Of a stretch of 64,000 nucleotides of DNA, positions 43,942 to 54,300 are shown in pieces; the first letter of the stretch is position 1; the number at the start of each line of letters is the position of its first letter. The stretch is taken from the NCBI RefSeq assembly GCF_023242365.1, contig NZ_JALLIX010000004.1, positions 62,001 to 126,000 on the forward strand. The letters are read 5' to 3'. Under the pieces are notes generated by a model. That model saw nothing but the letters and a program-made list of their open reading frames with translations. It searched no databases and was not told the DNA's origin. Source of the stretch: Pseudomonas sp. MWU13-2100. Its GTDB lineage: Bacteria > Pseudomonadota > Gammaproteobacteria > Pseudomonadales > Pseudomonadaceae. Position numbers and translations under genes: made by a program.

Positions 43942-45671
43942 ACCCGACGCTACAGCCAAACGATGTCTCGCAACTCGAGGCACTCCTGGGCGATCCATGG
44001 CAAGTCCACAACACCACCGGTTTCAGTGCGGTCATTGATGCAGATGAACGCCAAGAGCTGTTACCGGCCGGAGAAACACTACTGGACCAATACCAACTCA
44101 ATGCTCAATTCGTGCCGTTGGAATTGGGGGGACGCCTGGTCAGCCTCAATCGGCTGATCGCGGTGATGCGCTGTATCTTCCGGCGAGATCCGAGCCTGGG
44201 ATTGGGATACGGTGCGAGCTCATTCCTCGCGGCCGTGAACGTGTGGACTGCTGGAAACCCCACGCAACAAGCCCAAGTGGCAGACGTACTGCTCAGCAAC
44301 GGCAAGCTGGCGTGTGCTTATCATGAGCTCGAACACGGCAACGACATCTCCCGTGTCGCATGCCGCGCACAGCTCGGGCAGGAACGACTCACACTTGAGG
44401 GCGGCAAGCAGGTGATCGCCAACGCCGCGAGGGCCCGGGCACTATTGGTCTATGCCAGGACAGCCAGCGGCACAGGCGGCAGAAGCCATTCACAAATACT
44501 GTTTGAACGAGCGCAGGCTTCAGCGGGGAGCCTGGTGGACCAGCCGCGCTACAGCACTTCGGGGATGCGCGGGATCGCACTGGGTGGGGTCGAATTCAAG
44601 CAATGCGAGCTCCCCGTCGACAACCTGGTCGGAAAGCCGGGTCAAGGTCTGGAAACCACGCTCAAGGCGTTCCAACTGACCCGTGTCGCATTGCCGGGAA
44701 TGTTCAGTGCCATCCTCGACAGCGGCCTACGCCTGACATTGAAACATTGTCGTACTCGCAGGCTGTACAACAAGCCCGCCAGCGAGCTGCCACAGGTTCG
44801 CGCCCGATTGGCAGAAAGTTTTGTCGACCTGCTGCTGTGCGATGCATTTGTCAGCGTTGCCGCCAATGCCGCCCATGTGGTCCCCGCCGAGCTGAATCTG
44901 TATGGCAGCGCCGTCAAGGCCCTGGTCCCGGCCGTCCTGGTAACGGCAATGGACTCATTGGCCAGTGTCCTGGGTGCGCACTCGTACGTGCGTGAAGGGG
45001 AAATGGCGATCTTTCAGAAGCTGCTACGTGATTTGCAACCGGTAGGTTTTGGGCATGCCGCGCGTATCAGTTGCCTGATGACTTTGCTACCGCAACTCCC
45101 CCTGCTGGCCAAGACCGGCTGGAACAGTGCAGCACCTGCTCCAAAGGGGCTCTTTGCGCTTGATTGGCAGCAGTCCCCGTTACATTTTGATCGTCTGGCG
45201 CTGTCCAGCGGCGGGCAGGACACCTTGCTCGCGTTCTTGCTGACGCTCTCGACCCAAGAGACACCCGAAGGTCGTTACGAAAGCGAGATTTTTCACTTGG
45301 TACGTCTGTTTGCCGACGAACTCAAGGCCCTTCGCGAACAATGTGCCGCCCTGCCCGCCCAGGAAACAACCGCGCGGGCGAGTCCGCAAAGCTTCCGCCT
45401 GGCCAGCCGCTACAGCGTCCTGCTGTGCGCCTCGGCCTGTCTGGGCATATGGCGGACACAGCAGGAGAACACCCGCGATCCGTTTCTGGCCGAGCCCGCC
45501 TGGGTCCTGGCCGTGCTGCTGCGCTTGGCTGCGCTTTGCGGACTGCCCCGTCAACGCCTGTCCGCGGCACTGACTGAAACGCTGCTCGACGAACTGACGC
45601 GGCGCTACTTGTCCCGGCAGAGCTTCGATCTGGCCCGACTGCCGTTGGCCGCGACGGCGGGTTGGCACTGA
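43938..45671 (+). CDS. Acyl-CoA-dehydrogenase-like protein 2, probable partner subunit
   Basis: 577 residues, same fold and length as the preceding protein but diverged. FAD-binding segments are weaker (CAYHELEHGNDISRV in place of the usual TEP/TEG loop; TSGMRGIALGGVEF retained). The catalytic region aligned to YEGT reads VGFGHAA and has no acidic residue. It may be an inactive or structural half of a heterotetramer with ACAD 1, as seen in mycobacterial steroid FadE pairs, or an enzyme using a base elsewhere. Start ATGA overlaps the ACAD 1 stop. Confidence 0.78.
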   Translation: MNPTLQPNDVSQLEALLGDPWQVHNTTGFSAVIDADERQELLPAGETLLDQYQLNAQFVPLELGGRLVSLNRLIAVMRCIFRRDPSLGLGYGASSFLAAVNVWTAGNPTQQAQVADVLLSNGKLACAYHELEHGNDISRVACRAQLGQERLTLEGGKQVIANAARARALLVYARTASGTGGRSHSQILFERAQASAGSLVDQPRYSTSGMRGIALGGVEFKQCELPVDNLVGKPGQGLETTLKAFQLTRVALPGMFSAILDSGLRLTLKHCRTRRLYNKPASELPQVRARLAESFVDLLLCDAFVSVAANAAHVVPAELNLYGSAVKALVPAVLVTAMDSLASVLGAHSYVREGEMAIFQKLLRDLQPVGFGHAARISCLMTLLPQLPLLAKTGWNSAAPAPKGLFALDWQQSPLHFDRLALSSGGQDTLLAFLLTLSTQETPEGRYESEIFHLVRLFADELKALREQCAALPAQETTARASPQSFRLASRYSVLLCASACLGIWRTQQENTRDPFLAEPAWVLAVLLRLAALCGLPRQRLSAALTETLLDELTRRYLSRQSFDLARLPLAATAGWH

Positions 45672-45724
45672 CGCCCGATACACCCTAGGCACAGCTCACT
45701 CCACCACCACACAGGATTTTTTCG

Positions 45725-45994
45725 ATGTTGACGCAAACATGTCCCACATTTTCCGCAGATGAATTGAGTCGTTGGCTGGCGACCCGCATTGCCGACTACG
45801 TCAACCTTCCCCTGGATGCCATTGAGCCTGATGTGCCTTTGAGCGAATACGGACTCGACTCCGTCTACGCGCTGACACTGGTAGGTGAAGTCGGCAGCCA
45901 TCTTGGCATGGTTGTCGACCCGACCGTGATCTGGGACTTTCCAACCCTGCGCGCGCTGGCTCAAGCATTGGCCGGCAATGCGGGCAGTTGCTGA
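45725..45994 (+). CDS. Stand-alone acyl carrier protein
   Basis: 89 residues. The phosphopantetheine site is SEYGLDSVYAL (Ser near residue 46), in a helical ACP fold (LATRIADYVNLPLDAIEPDV before it, WDFPTLRALAQALAG at the end). It most likely accepts the acyl chain from the FAAL, carries it through the dehydrogenases and P450, and presents it to the first condensation domain of the NRPS. It starts 53 bases after ACAD 2. Confidence 0.9.
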   Translation: MLTQTCPTFSADELSRWLATRIADYVNLPLDAIEPDVPLSEYGLDSVYALTLVGEVGSHLGMVVDPTVIWDFPTLRALAQALAGNAGSC

Positions 45995-46026
45995 TGCAGC
46001 ACCTCAAGGACTCAATGGAGAACACC

Positions 46027-47325
46027 ATGGACGCGGCGCTATACGACATTCCGACACAACGAACCTGCCCCTTTGATCCGCCACCCGAGTACCGGCATCT
46101 GCGTGTCGAGCAGCCGATACTTCGAGTGAAAACACCGCGTGGCGACAGTACCTGGCTGGTAACGCGCTACAAGGACATTCGCGCCGTCCTGAGTGACAAA
46201 CGCTTCAGTTCAGATCCTCGTCGACCAGGATTCCCCTCCTATCTGACCGGTGATATCGCCCCGCCCCCCGGTTTTTTCCTGTTGATGGATGACGCTGACC
46301 ACAAGCGCCTTCGCGCCTTGATTGTCGGTGAGTTCATCGGACCTCAACTTGAGGCGCTGAACCCGCTGATGCAGAGCGTGGTCGCACGGAACATGGCAGC
46401 GCTGGAATCACTGACGCCGCCCCAGGATCTGATTACGACCTTCGCCCTGCCGATTGCAGCCCAGGTGATCTGTGAGCTTCTGGGGGTTCCGTACGCCGAC
46501 CACGGTTTTGTTCAGGAGCGCACCGATACCATCCTCGACAGAAGCCGCTCCCCGGAGGAGCAAGAAGCCGCCGTGGTCGAATTGATGGGGTATTTCGACC
46601 AGCAGGTGACCCTTAAGGAAAATGCGCCCGGAAACGACCTGATCGGCAGACTGATTCAGGACCCGGTGCGCTACAGCCAAGTCAGTCACGATGAGCTGGT
46701 CGGCCTGGCGGCTTTGCTCTTGCTCAGCGCCTACGACACGATGGCTCAAGTCATCGGGCTGGGGACCGTGGTCCTGCTTCAACAACCGGAACAGTTGAAC
46801 GCCTTCCTGGAAGAGCCGGCCTTGGCGGATAACTTCATTGACGAAATGGTCCGCTATCTTTCGGTCAACCACACCGGCCTGCCCCGGGTAGCAACCGCTG
46901 ATGTCGAAATCGGCGGCCAGCTTATCCGGGCTGGCGAAGGTGTCGTGGTCATGCTCAACTCAGGTAATCGGGACGAACTGATCTATACCCAGCCCGACCA
47001 GCTCGATATCCACCGCAAAGCCAGGAACCACCTGGGCTTTGGTCATGGCCTGCACAAGTGCATCGGCGCCCATTTCGCCCGGGCCGAGCTGAAAATTGTC
47101 TTTCGCAGCCTTTTCAAGCAACTGCCTACCCTCGCATTGACCTGTCCCATCGATGCCCTGCCGTTTCGCCACGAAATGGTGTTGTATGGTTTGAAACGAC
47201 TACCGATCACCTGGACCGATGGCCCCAGGCAAGCCGCTACCGAGCCGGTCCATAGCAGGCCTGTCCAGGTGCCACCGAACGAGGCAACGCAGCGAGGCTG
47301 CCCTTACACGGGGAGCCCACTATGA
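46027..47325 (+). CDS. Cytochrome P450
   Basis: About 432 residues from the ATG at 46027 (GGAG six bases upstream); ATGs at 45994 and 46015 are alternatives. Heme motif FGHGLHKCIGAHFARAEL with Cys near 344, and ExxR (EMVR near 273). The I-helix reads LLSAYDTMAQ: the acid-alcohol pair DT is kept but the usual Gly before it is replaced by Ala. This is a soluble class I bacterial P450 needing a separate ferredoxin system. Next to the ACP, it may hydroxylate the acyl-ACP or act on the peptide product. Overlaps the next gene (ATGA). Confidence 0.92.
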   Translation: MDAALYDIPTQRTCPFDPPPEYRHLRVEQPILRVKTPRGDSTWLVTRYKDIRAVLSDKRFSSDPRRPGFPSYLTGDIAPPPGFFLLMDDADHKRLRALIVGEFIGPQLEALNPLMQSVVARNMAALESLTPPQDLITTFALPIAAQVICELLGVPYADHGFVQERTDTILDRSRSPEEQEAAVVELMGYFDQQVTLKENAPGNDLIGRLIQDPVRYSQVSHDELVGLAALLLLSAYDTMAQVIGLGTVVLLQQPEQLNAFLEEPALADNFIDEMVRYLSVNHTGLPRVATADVEIGGQLIRAGEGVVVMLNSGNRDELIYTQPDQLDIHRKARNHLGFGHGLHKCIGAHFARAELKIVFRSLFKQLPTLALTCPIDALPFRHEMVLYGLKRLPITWTDGPRQAATEPVHSRPVQVPPNEATQRGCPYTGSPL

Positions 47326-47915
47326 TCCATGTTCTGGCCTTGTCCGGGAGTTTGCGAGCAGCCTCGGTGAACACCGCATTGCTGCGCGCCTGCGCTCGGC
47401 TTACCCCTGCGGACATGAACGTCACATTGTTCGAGGCCATGGAGCAAATCCCTTTGTTCAATCCCGACAATGAGGGACATGAGGCCCCCGCCGTGCTGTC
47501 ACTGCGTGAAGCGCTGAAAAATGCCGATGCGGTCATTATTGCCAGTCCTGAATATGCCCATGGCGTGACAGGTGTCATCAAGAACGCATTGGACTGGATC
47601 GTGGGCAGCGGCGAACTCGAGGCCAAACCCCTCGCCCTGCTCAACGCCTCGAAACGCCCGACTCACGCCCCCGCCGCGTTGAGGGAAACCTTGACCATCA
47701 TGGGCGCCCACGTACTGGACTCAGGCTCCCCGACGTTATCACTCTCCAGCAATCAGGTGAGTGAGGAGCAGGCCCTGGCCATGCCAGACATCACTACTGC
47801 ACTGAAAGACATGCTCTCGGCCCTGGCCCAAGCCATCGGGGCCAGGGCACTCGAGTGCGAGCCTGCTGAGTACCCCAGGCCGTCTTCGATCACTTTTGAT
47901 TCACCAAAGAGATAA
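47322..47915 (+). CDS. NADPH-dependent FMN reductase
   Basis: 197 residues, flavodoxin-like fold. The N-terminal LALSGSLRAASVNTALLRA (FMN phosphate loop) and ASPEYAHGVTGVIKNALDWI are the SsuE/azobenzene-reductase family signatures. It would deliver reduced FMN. The luciferase-like monooxygenase domain embedded in the first NRPS needs exactly this cofactor, and no other obvious user is in the operon, so it is probably the dedicated partner. It overlaps the P450 gene and is five bases before the exporter. Confidence 0.88.
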   Translation: MIHVLALSGSLRAASVNTALLRACARLTPADMNVTLFEAMEQIPLFNPDNEGHEAPAVLSLREALKNADAVIIASPEYAHGVTGVIKNALDWIVGSGELEAKPLALLNASKRPTHAPAALRETLTIMGAHVLDSGSPTLSLSSNQVSEEQALAMPDITTALKDMLSALAQAIGARALECEPAEYPRPSSITFDSPKR

Positions 47916-47920
47916 AAACC

Positions 47921-49489
47921 ATGAGTCTCTCCACACAAACACCACTACACACCGGACAATCACGCCCGGCCTTGATCCTGCTGGCCATTCTGCTGGCAAT
48001 CTTTGTCATCCCGACGTCGATTTCGGGCACGGCCGTCGCATTGCCAAATATCGCCCTGCAACTCAAACCCGAATTAACGACCTTGCAATGGGTGGTGACG
48101 GCATTCAACCTGACATTTGCCTGCTTCACACTCGCCTGGGGCGCCGTGGCCGACATTATCGGGCGTAAATTGGCCTTTACGCTGGGTGCCCTCATTTATG
48201 CCGCCGGCGCCCTGATCAGCGCCACGGCGACAGACATCCTGGTCCTGGATTGCGCCCGCGCAGTTGCCGGCATCGGTGCAGCGGCGATTTTTGCCGCGGG
48301 CAGCGCCATATTGGCAACGGAGTTCGATGCCGCCGCTCGACTGAAAGCCTTTGCCATGGCCGGTGCAGCGGTCGGGATCGGCGTGGGTATCGGCCCGACG
48401 CTCTCCGGGTTGCTGGTGGAGAGCATCGGGTGGCGCTCCATTTTCTACGTGCATGCGGGCATCATTGGCGTGGTGATCGCCATTATTCCTGCAATGCGAC
48501 TGCAGGCACCTCATTTCAGTAATGCGCGGATCGACTACGTCGGCATTACGCTGTTTGTCCTGAGTGCATTGCTACTCGTCACCGGCATTGTGCAAGGCTC
48601 CCAGTGGGGTTGGGGCAGTCGGGACACCATCGGCTTGTTTGTCTTGTCCATGGTTTCGTTCACTGCCTTTATCCTCGCCGAGCGGTACCAGCGCCAGCCC
48701 ATGCTGGACCTGTCGATCCTGCGTAACCGGCAATTCGTTGGGTGGTGCCTGGCCACCGTCACCCCGTCCTTCGGTTTTTTCACCTTGCTCACCTACCTGC
48801 CCAGCTACTTGAGCTCGGTCGCCGGATACAGTGCGGGGACAACTGGCTTGGCCATGTTGTTACTGGCCTTGCCACTGTTTATCTGCCCGGTGATTTCCGC
48901 AAAGCTCGTAGAAGCCGGCATCAAGGCCAAGACTGTATTATTCGTGAGCCTTGGCGTCCTGATCGTGGGTGATATTTGCCTTCTGTTCATCAGCACCGGT
49001 GCATCACTCCTTGCGTTTGCAGGCCCCATGCTGCTCGTCGGCGCGGGAACTGGCCTGTGTGCGGGCCTGGCCGACGGCCAGGCACTAGGCAACGTCGCAC
49101 CAGAGAAGTCCGGCCTGGCAGCCGGCTTCTTGAACACGCTTCGCCTCGGCAGCGAAACGATTGCCATTGCATTTTACGGCTCTTTGCTGGCGACCAACTT
49201 GCATAAGGTCATGAGCGCCGATTTACCGGATTTTGCGAGGGCACTGGATATCAAGCTACTGGCCAACACGGTTGCGACAGGCAATCTGACAACGCCGCTA
49301 CAATTGGTCGATGCCAGCCATGCCGAGCTGTTCCGGACGTTCATGGACTCGAGTTACAACGCCTCCTTCCACGATGTCATGCTGGTGCTCATTGGCATCT
49401 GCATCCTCCTGTCCCTCGTCATAATCAAACTCCTCAGCCCCTCTGCAAACACCAAGCCTCGCTTGGCCACAGCATCTGATCAAGCCTAG
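47921..49489 (+). CDS. MFS exporter, DHA2 (EmrB/QacA) family
   Basis: 522 residues, 14 predicted helices. The helix-1/2 region with SGTAVALPNIALQL, then WVVTAFNLTFACFTLAWGAV and DIIGRK (motif A) is typical of DHA2 drug:H+ antiporters. It is the last gene of the 30.4-49.5 kb operon and most likely exports the NRPS product, giving self-protection. A role in exporting the product of the adjacent 50-60 kb line is also possible. Confidence 0.88.
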   Translation: MSLSTQTPLHTGQSRPALILLAILLAIFVIPTSISGTAVALPNIALQLKPELTTLQWVVTAFNLTFACFTLAWGAVADIIGRKLAFTLGALIYAAGALISATATDILVLDCARAVAGIGAAAIFAAGSAILATEFDAAARLKAFAMAGAAVGIGVGIGPTLSGLLVESIGWRSIFYVHAGIIGVVIAIIPAMRLQAPHFSNARIDYVGITLFVLSALLLVTGIVQGSQWGWGSRDTIGLFVLSMVSFTAFILAERYQRQPMLDLSILRNRQFVGWCLATVTPSFGFFTLLTYLPSYLSSVAGYSAGTTGLAMLLLALPLFICPVISAKLVEAGIKAKTVLFVSLGVLIVGDICLLFISTGASLLAFAGPMLLVGAGTGLCAGLADGQALGNVAPEKSGLAAGFLNTLRLGSETIAIAFYGSLLATNLHKVMSADLPDFARALDIKLLANTVATGNLTTPLQLVDASHAELFRTFMDSSYNASFHDVMLVLIGICILLSLVIIKLLSPSANTKPRLATASDQA

Positions 49490-49981
49490 AGGGCATGAGG
49501 GATTGGCGTCCGGAGAAGCCCGGGCACACCGGGCGCCGAATAAAGGGCGCGCAGCCCGACGATTTTTCTACCTGATCACCGTCGGCGAACGGATTGCCCA
49601 GGCCCCTCGCTTCAAGGGCGCATTTCAGCGCCCCGGCTCACCACACGAAGCAGCGACGGCGAAATATCGCCTGTCCCTGCTTCCCCCTACAGACATCGAT
49701 AAATGTGCAGGTTTAAATAATCTGCTCAAATCAAATCGTTTGAGTGATGCACTGAACAATCAGATGTGACAGTGGAATATTGATATAACAAAAACCAACA
49801 AGACATTATTCATATTCAACTCGCTGACACTTCGACTGTTCGGAACAAGACAACGCCCTCCCGCCGTCCCTGCTCTATCACCCTTCAGCAGGGAAACGAA
49901 CAGCCACAGATGGAAAACGGCTCCCACCGTAATGGATAGATCTGGGACCGCCAACAGCACGATCACTCAAGAAGGACTCTT
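49490..49981 (+). promoter_or_regulatory. 492-base gap between the two biosynthetic operons
   Basis: No credible gene here. Short open frames (49503-49769 on plus, 49760-49966 on minus) lack recognisable family features. The second half is relatively AT-rich (about 49690-49830) and probably contains the promoter of the glycosyltransferase operon. A GC hairpin GCCCGG-GCACA-CCGGGC occurs near 49518 without a T-tract. I could not pick a reliable promoter or lux box by eye. Confidence 0.4.
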
Positions 49982-51226
49982 ATGCATGTGATCATTACCG
50001 CCATCGGCTCAGCCGGTGACGTTCACCCCTTTGTCGGGATCGGCCGCACACTTGCCGCACGCGGGCATCGGATAACGTTTTGCGCCAGCGCCGCGTTCGC
50101 CCCGTTGATCGAGCGTTGTGGCTTCACGTTCTTGCCCTTGGGTACCCGGGAGGAATATGACAAGGTCATGGCCGACCCGGCGTTGTGGCATCCTCGGACC
50201 TCGCTTCCCACCCTCTGGAAAACCATCGCCAGTACGTTGCGCGAACAGTATCGGCTGCTGGAGCAAGCGTGTGACGATCAGACCGTGATGCTGGGCTCCT
50301 TGTGGGCATTTTCCGCACGTCTGCTGCAAGAGAAACGCGGCATCCCGCTGATCACCGCGCAAGTCTCGCCATTCGGCTTCTGGTCGGCCGCCGCGCCCTC
50401 CACCCATCCACCGGGAACGAACTTGCCGGCCTGGTTTCCCTATCCGGTCAAACGCACCTTGATGAGTGTCATCGAACGCCTCTTTCTGGATCGGGCCATG
50501 GCGCCGGAACTCAATGGTTTCCGCAGCGAGTTGGGCCTGCCACCGGCCAAGCGCATTATCAGCCAGTGGATCTCCTCACCCGATCGGGTATTGGGTCTGT
50601 TTCCAGAATGGTTCGCCCCCGTGCAACACGACTGGCCCACCCAGACCGGACTGACCGGGTTCCCGCTATTCGATGAATCCAGCTTCCAGGAAACCGATGC
50701 CGAGCTCGATGACTTCTTGAATGCGGCCTCACCGGTGGTGTTCACCCCGGGTTCGACCATGGTCGATAGCGGCCAGTACTTTGCCGCGGCGGTGGGGGCA
50801 CTCAAGTTGATCAACCGTCGCGGTGTGTTTCTGACCAACCAGCCGGTAGACCCGACGGTGGCCGCCGAAGGACGGATTCTGGTACGCCGTTACGTACCGA
50901 TGAGCCGCATCCTGCCGCAGAGCTCGGCTCTGGTGCATCACGGTGGCGTCGGGACTACGGCGTTGGCGATAGCCGCCGGGGTGCCGCAAATCGCCACGCC
51001 TTTCGCCCATGATCAGTTCGACAACGCCGCGCGAATGGAGCGTTTGGGTTGCGGCTTGCGAGTCTTCCCTCCGGCTTCCGCCGAGTCGCTGGCGAAGGCG
51101 CTGGACCAGGTGTTGAACAGTCATGAAGTGCGCGCAAGCTGTGACCGCTATCGCAAGTTGATACCCAGCGGTGAGTCGGCGTGTGAAGCCGCGGCACTGC
51201 AAATTGAAGCACTTGCCTGGCGCTGA
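49982..51226 (+). CDS. RhlB-like glycosyltransferase (GT1, GT-B fold)
   Basis: 414 residues. The N-terminus MHVIITAIGSAGDVHPFVGI followed by GRTLAARGHRITFCAS is very close in pattern to rhamnosyltransferase RhlB. The donor-binding C-terminal motif is VHHGGVGTTALAIAAGVPQI followed by HDQFDNA (near residues 318-350). RhlB attaches dTDP-rhamnose to a 3-hydroxyacyl chain. In brabantamide, a rhamnose sits on the 3-hydroxy fatty acyl group and the pathway has an equivalent glycosyltransferase next to a Ser-Pro NRPS, as here. The gene has AAGGA upstream and is the first of three. Confidence 0.88.
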   Translation: MHVIITAIGSAGDVHPFVGIGRTLAARGHRITFCASAAFAPLIERCGFTFLPLGTREEYDKVMADPALWHPRTSLPTLWKTIASTLREQYRLLEQACDDQTVMLGSLWAFSARLLQEKRGIPLITAQVSPFGFWSAAAPSTHPPGTNLPAWFPYPVKRTLMSVIERLFLDRAMAPELNGFRSELGLPPAKRIISQWISSPDRVLGLFPEWFAPVQHDWPTQTGLTGFPLFDESSFQETDAELDDFLNAASPVVFTPGSTMVDSGQYFAAAVGALKLINRRGVFLTNQPVDPTVAAEGRILVRRYVPMSRILPQSSALVHHGGVGTTALAIAAGVPQIATPFAHDQFDNAARMERLGCGLRVFPPASAESLAKALDQVLNSHEVRASCDRYRKLIPSGESACEAAALQIEALAWR

Positions 51227-51321
51227 CAGGTATCGCAAAGCCTCATCAGGGATGATCAGTGACAGGGAGTGAACGGCCGGCCGTTTGCTTTGCCTGTCGA
51301 CTTTCGACAAGGACGACGAAT

Positions 51322-54300
51322 ATGCACAACAACCCTATGACCCAGGTCACGCCCTCTTCGACTGGAGAGCCTGCGCTTTACCCACTGACCGCCCCCCAAC
51401 TGGATATCTGGCTGGACCAGACGCTGCATGGCGAGACCCCTTTGTACAACATCGGCGGTTATGCCCGAATCAACGGCGTGGTGGATGCGGCAAGGCTACA
51501 ACAGGCCATCGATCAGGTCGTCCGCGACCACGACGCCCTGCGAATCCAGTTGGAACCCGGATCGCCCGATCATCCCCTGCCGCGACAACGTTTCCTGGTG
51601 TCGGTCAGCGTGCCGCTGGCCTTGCTCGATGTGTCAGGGCAAGACGACCCAGAGGCCGCCGCGCTGGCCCTGATGCAGGAAAACCTGCAGACCCCGTTTT
51701 CCTTTGATGGCGGGCTGTTGTTGCGCATGGTCCTGCTCAAGGTTGGCGAGGGCCTCTACTACCTGTTCGTCAATTGTCATCACCTGATCGTCGACGGTTG
51801 GGCCTTTGCCATGCTCGGCCGAGCGGTCAGCCAGGCCTATACCGTACTCCAGAACCAAGGGGAAAGCGCGGCATGCGCGCCGACTTATCGGGCGTATATC
51901 GAGCGGCAAAAAACCGACCGGGACTCGCCGTCCTTTCAGCGCCAACGCCAGTACTGGCTGGATAAATACCGCAGCCTGCCCGAGCCGCTGCTCACGCCCC
52001 GCCATGAAAGCCGATTCGGACAGCGCCTGGCCCCCAGCCAGAACCATGCCTGGCGCTTGCCTCGCGCGCTTTACAATCGCCTCGGTGAACTGGCGAAGGC
52101 CTCCAGCCAGGCGACCGTGTTCCATGTGATGCTCGGGGCGTTGTACAGCTATTTCACGCGGGTCGCCCAACGCGATGAACTGGTGATCGGCCTGCCCGTC
52201 CTCAACCGCGCCAATGCCGCACACAAAGCCACCCTGGGTTTGTTCGTCGGCATGAGCCCGGCACGTCTGAGCCTGGGCACCGACCTGGGCTTCAGCGAGT
52301 TGGTCAGCAAGATTGCCCTGACGCTCAAGCAGGACTACCGCTATCAACGTTTTCCATTGAGCGAGCTCAATCGTGAACTCGGGCTGCAGAACCTGGGCCG
52401 GGGCCAGTTGTTCGACCTGGTGCTGTCCTACGAACTTGACGCTGACACCTGGTATGGTGCGGCCCCCGCGCAGCCGGTCAAACTCAGCAATGGATACGAA
52501 CAACGACCGCTGGCGCTGCATGTGCGTGAGGCGGCGCCGGATGCCGATGTGTGGATGCACTTCATCTACAGCGAGGTCTATTTCGACGCGGCGCAGATCG
52601 AGGCGCTGCAACAGCGCTTCATGAATATCCTGCACGGCGTGGTCGCTGATTTTGACGTACCGGTAAAAGCCCTCGACCTGATGCCGGCACCTGAACGCCG
52701 GCAGATACTGGAAGAGTGGAATCGCACCGACGTCGACTACCCGAAAGAGCCTTTGCTTCATCAGTTGATCGAAACCCAGGTCGCCGCTCGCCCCGAGGCG
52801 ATCGCCGTACGCTTCGAAGAGCAAACGCTGAGCTATGGCGAACTGAACCGTCAGGCCAATCAGTTGGCCCACAGCCTGATTGAAGCGGGCATCCGCCCGG
52901 ACGCTCGCGTCGCTCTCTGCGTGGAGCGCAGCCTGGAGATGGTGGTGGCTCTGCTGGGCATTCTCAAAGCCGGCGCCGCCTACGTGCCGATGGACCCGGG
53001 TTATCCAGCCGAGCGCTTGCGCCATATGCTCAGCGACAGCGCGCCGAGCACCCTGATCACCACCCGCGCGCTACTGACTGGCCTGCCCGCCGTGACGGTA
53101 CCGGTACTGTGCCTGGATACCGACCATGCACGCCTGGCCCGGCAACCGCAGCACAACCCGGACGCCACCGCGCTCGGCCTGACGCCCCAGCACCTCGCCT
53201 ATGTAATTTACACCTCCGGCTCCACGGGCTTGCCCAAAGGGGTCATGAACCAGCATGACGGGGTCGTCAACCGACTGCTCTGGGCCCGCGATGCGTATGG
53301 CGTCGATGAGCACAGCCGGATCCTGCAGAAGACCCCGTTCAGTTTCGATGTGTCGGTCTGGGAGTTTTTCCTGCCACTGCTCAGCGGCGCGCAACTGGTG
53401 GTCGCCGCCCCTGGCGGGCATCAGGACCCGGGCTATCTGATGGACATCATGGTGAGCAGCGGCATCACCCTGTTGCATTTCGTCCCATCGATGTTGCAAC
53501 TGTTTCTCGACCAGGTAGAGCCGCATCGCCTGCCTGAGTTGAAACAGGTCCTGTGCAGTGGCGAAGCCTTGCCTTATGCCTTGCAGGAACGGTTTTTCGA
53601 ACACTTGCCCAAGGTGCGGTTGCACAACCTCTATGGTCCCACCGAAGCGGCGATCGACGTCACGTCCTGGCATTGCCGCCCCGGTGCACACCCAGGCATC
53701 GTCCCCATCGGCAAGCCGATCGCAAATACCCAATTGCATATCCTCGACGCGAACCTGCAACTGCTGCCGCCGGGGATCGCCGGAGAGCTGCACATCGGCG
53801 GGATCGGGGTCGCCCGGGGTTACTTGAATCGCCCGGAGCTGACGGCCGAACGCTTTATCCGCGACCCCTTCCAGGTGGCTCCCCAGGCGCGCCTGTACAA
53901 GACCGGCGACCTGGGCCGTTGGTTGCCCGATGGCAGCATCGAGTACCTGGGGCGCAACGATTTCCAGGTGAAGATCCGTGGCCTGCGCATCGAGCTGGGC
54001 GAGATCGAAGCGCGACTGGTGGCTTGCGCGGGCGTCAAGGACGCGGTAGTGATCGCTCGCCAGGCGTCGGCGGACGATACCTGCCTCTGTGCCTATCTGG
54101 TGGGCGAACCGGGATGGCTGCTGTCACCGCAGGTGCTTCAGGAAGCCCTGCGCCAACAGGTCCCCGACTACATGGTGCCCAGGCATCTGATCCAGCTTGA
54201 GCAACTGCCGTTGAACGTCAACGGCAAGCTGGATCGCAAGGCCCTGCCCGAGCCCGAAGCAGACTTGGGCAGTCGCGATGCAACCGCGCCACGCACAGCC

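Noticed and set aside
49503..49966. Short ORFs of 88 and 68 residues in the gap between the two NRPS operons
   Set aside because: No family features, poor start context, and composition typical of noncoding sequence.
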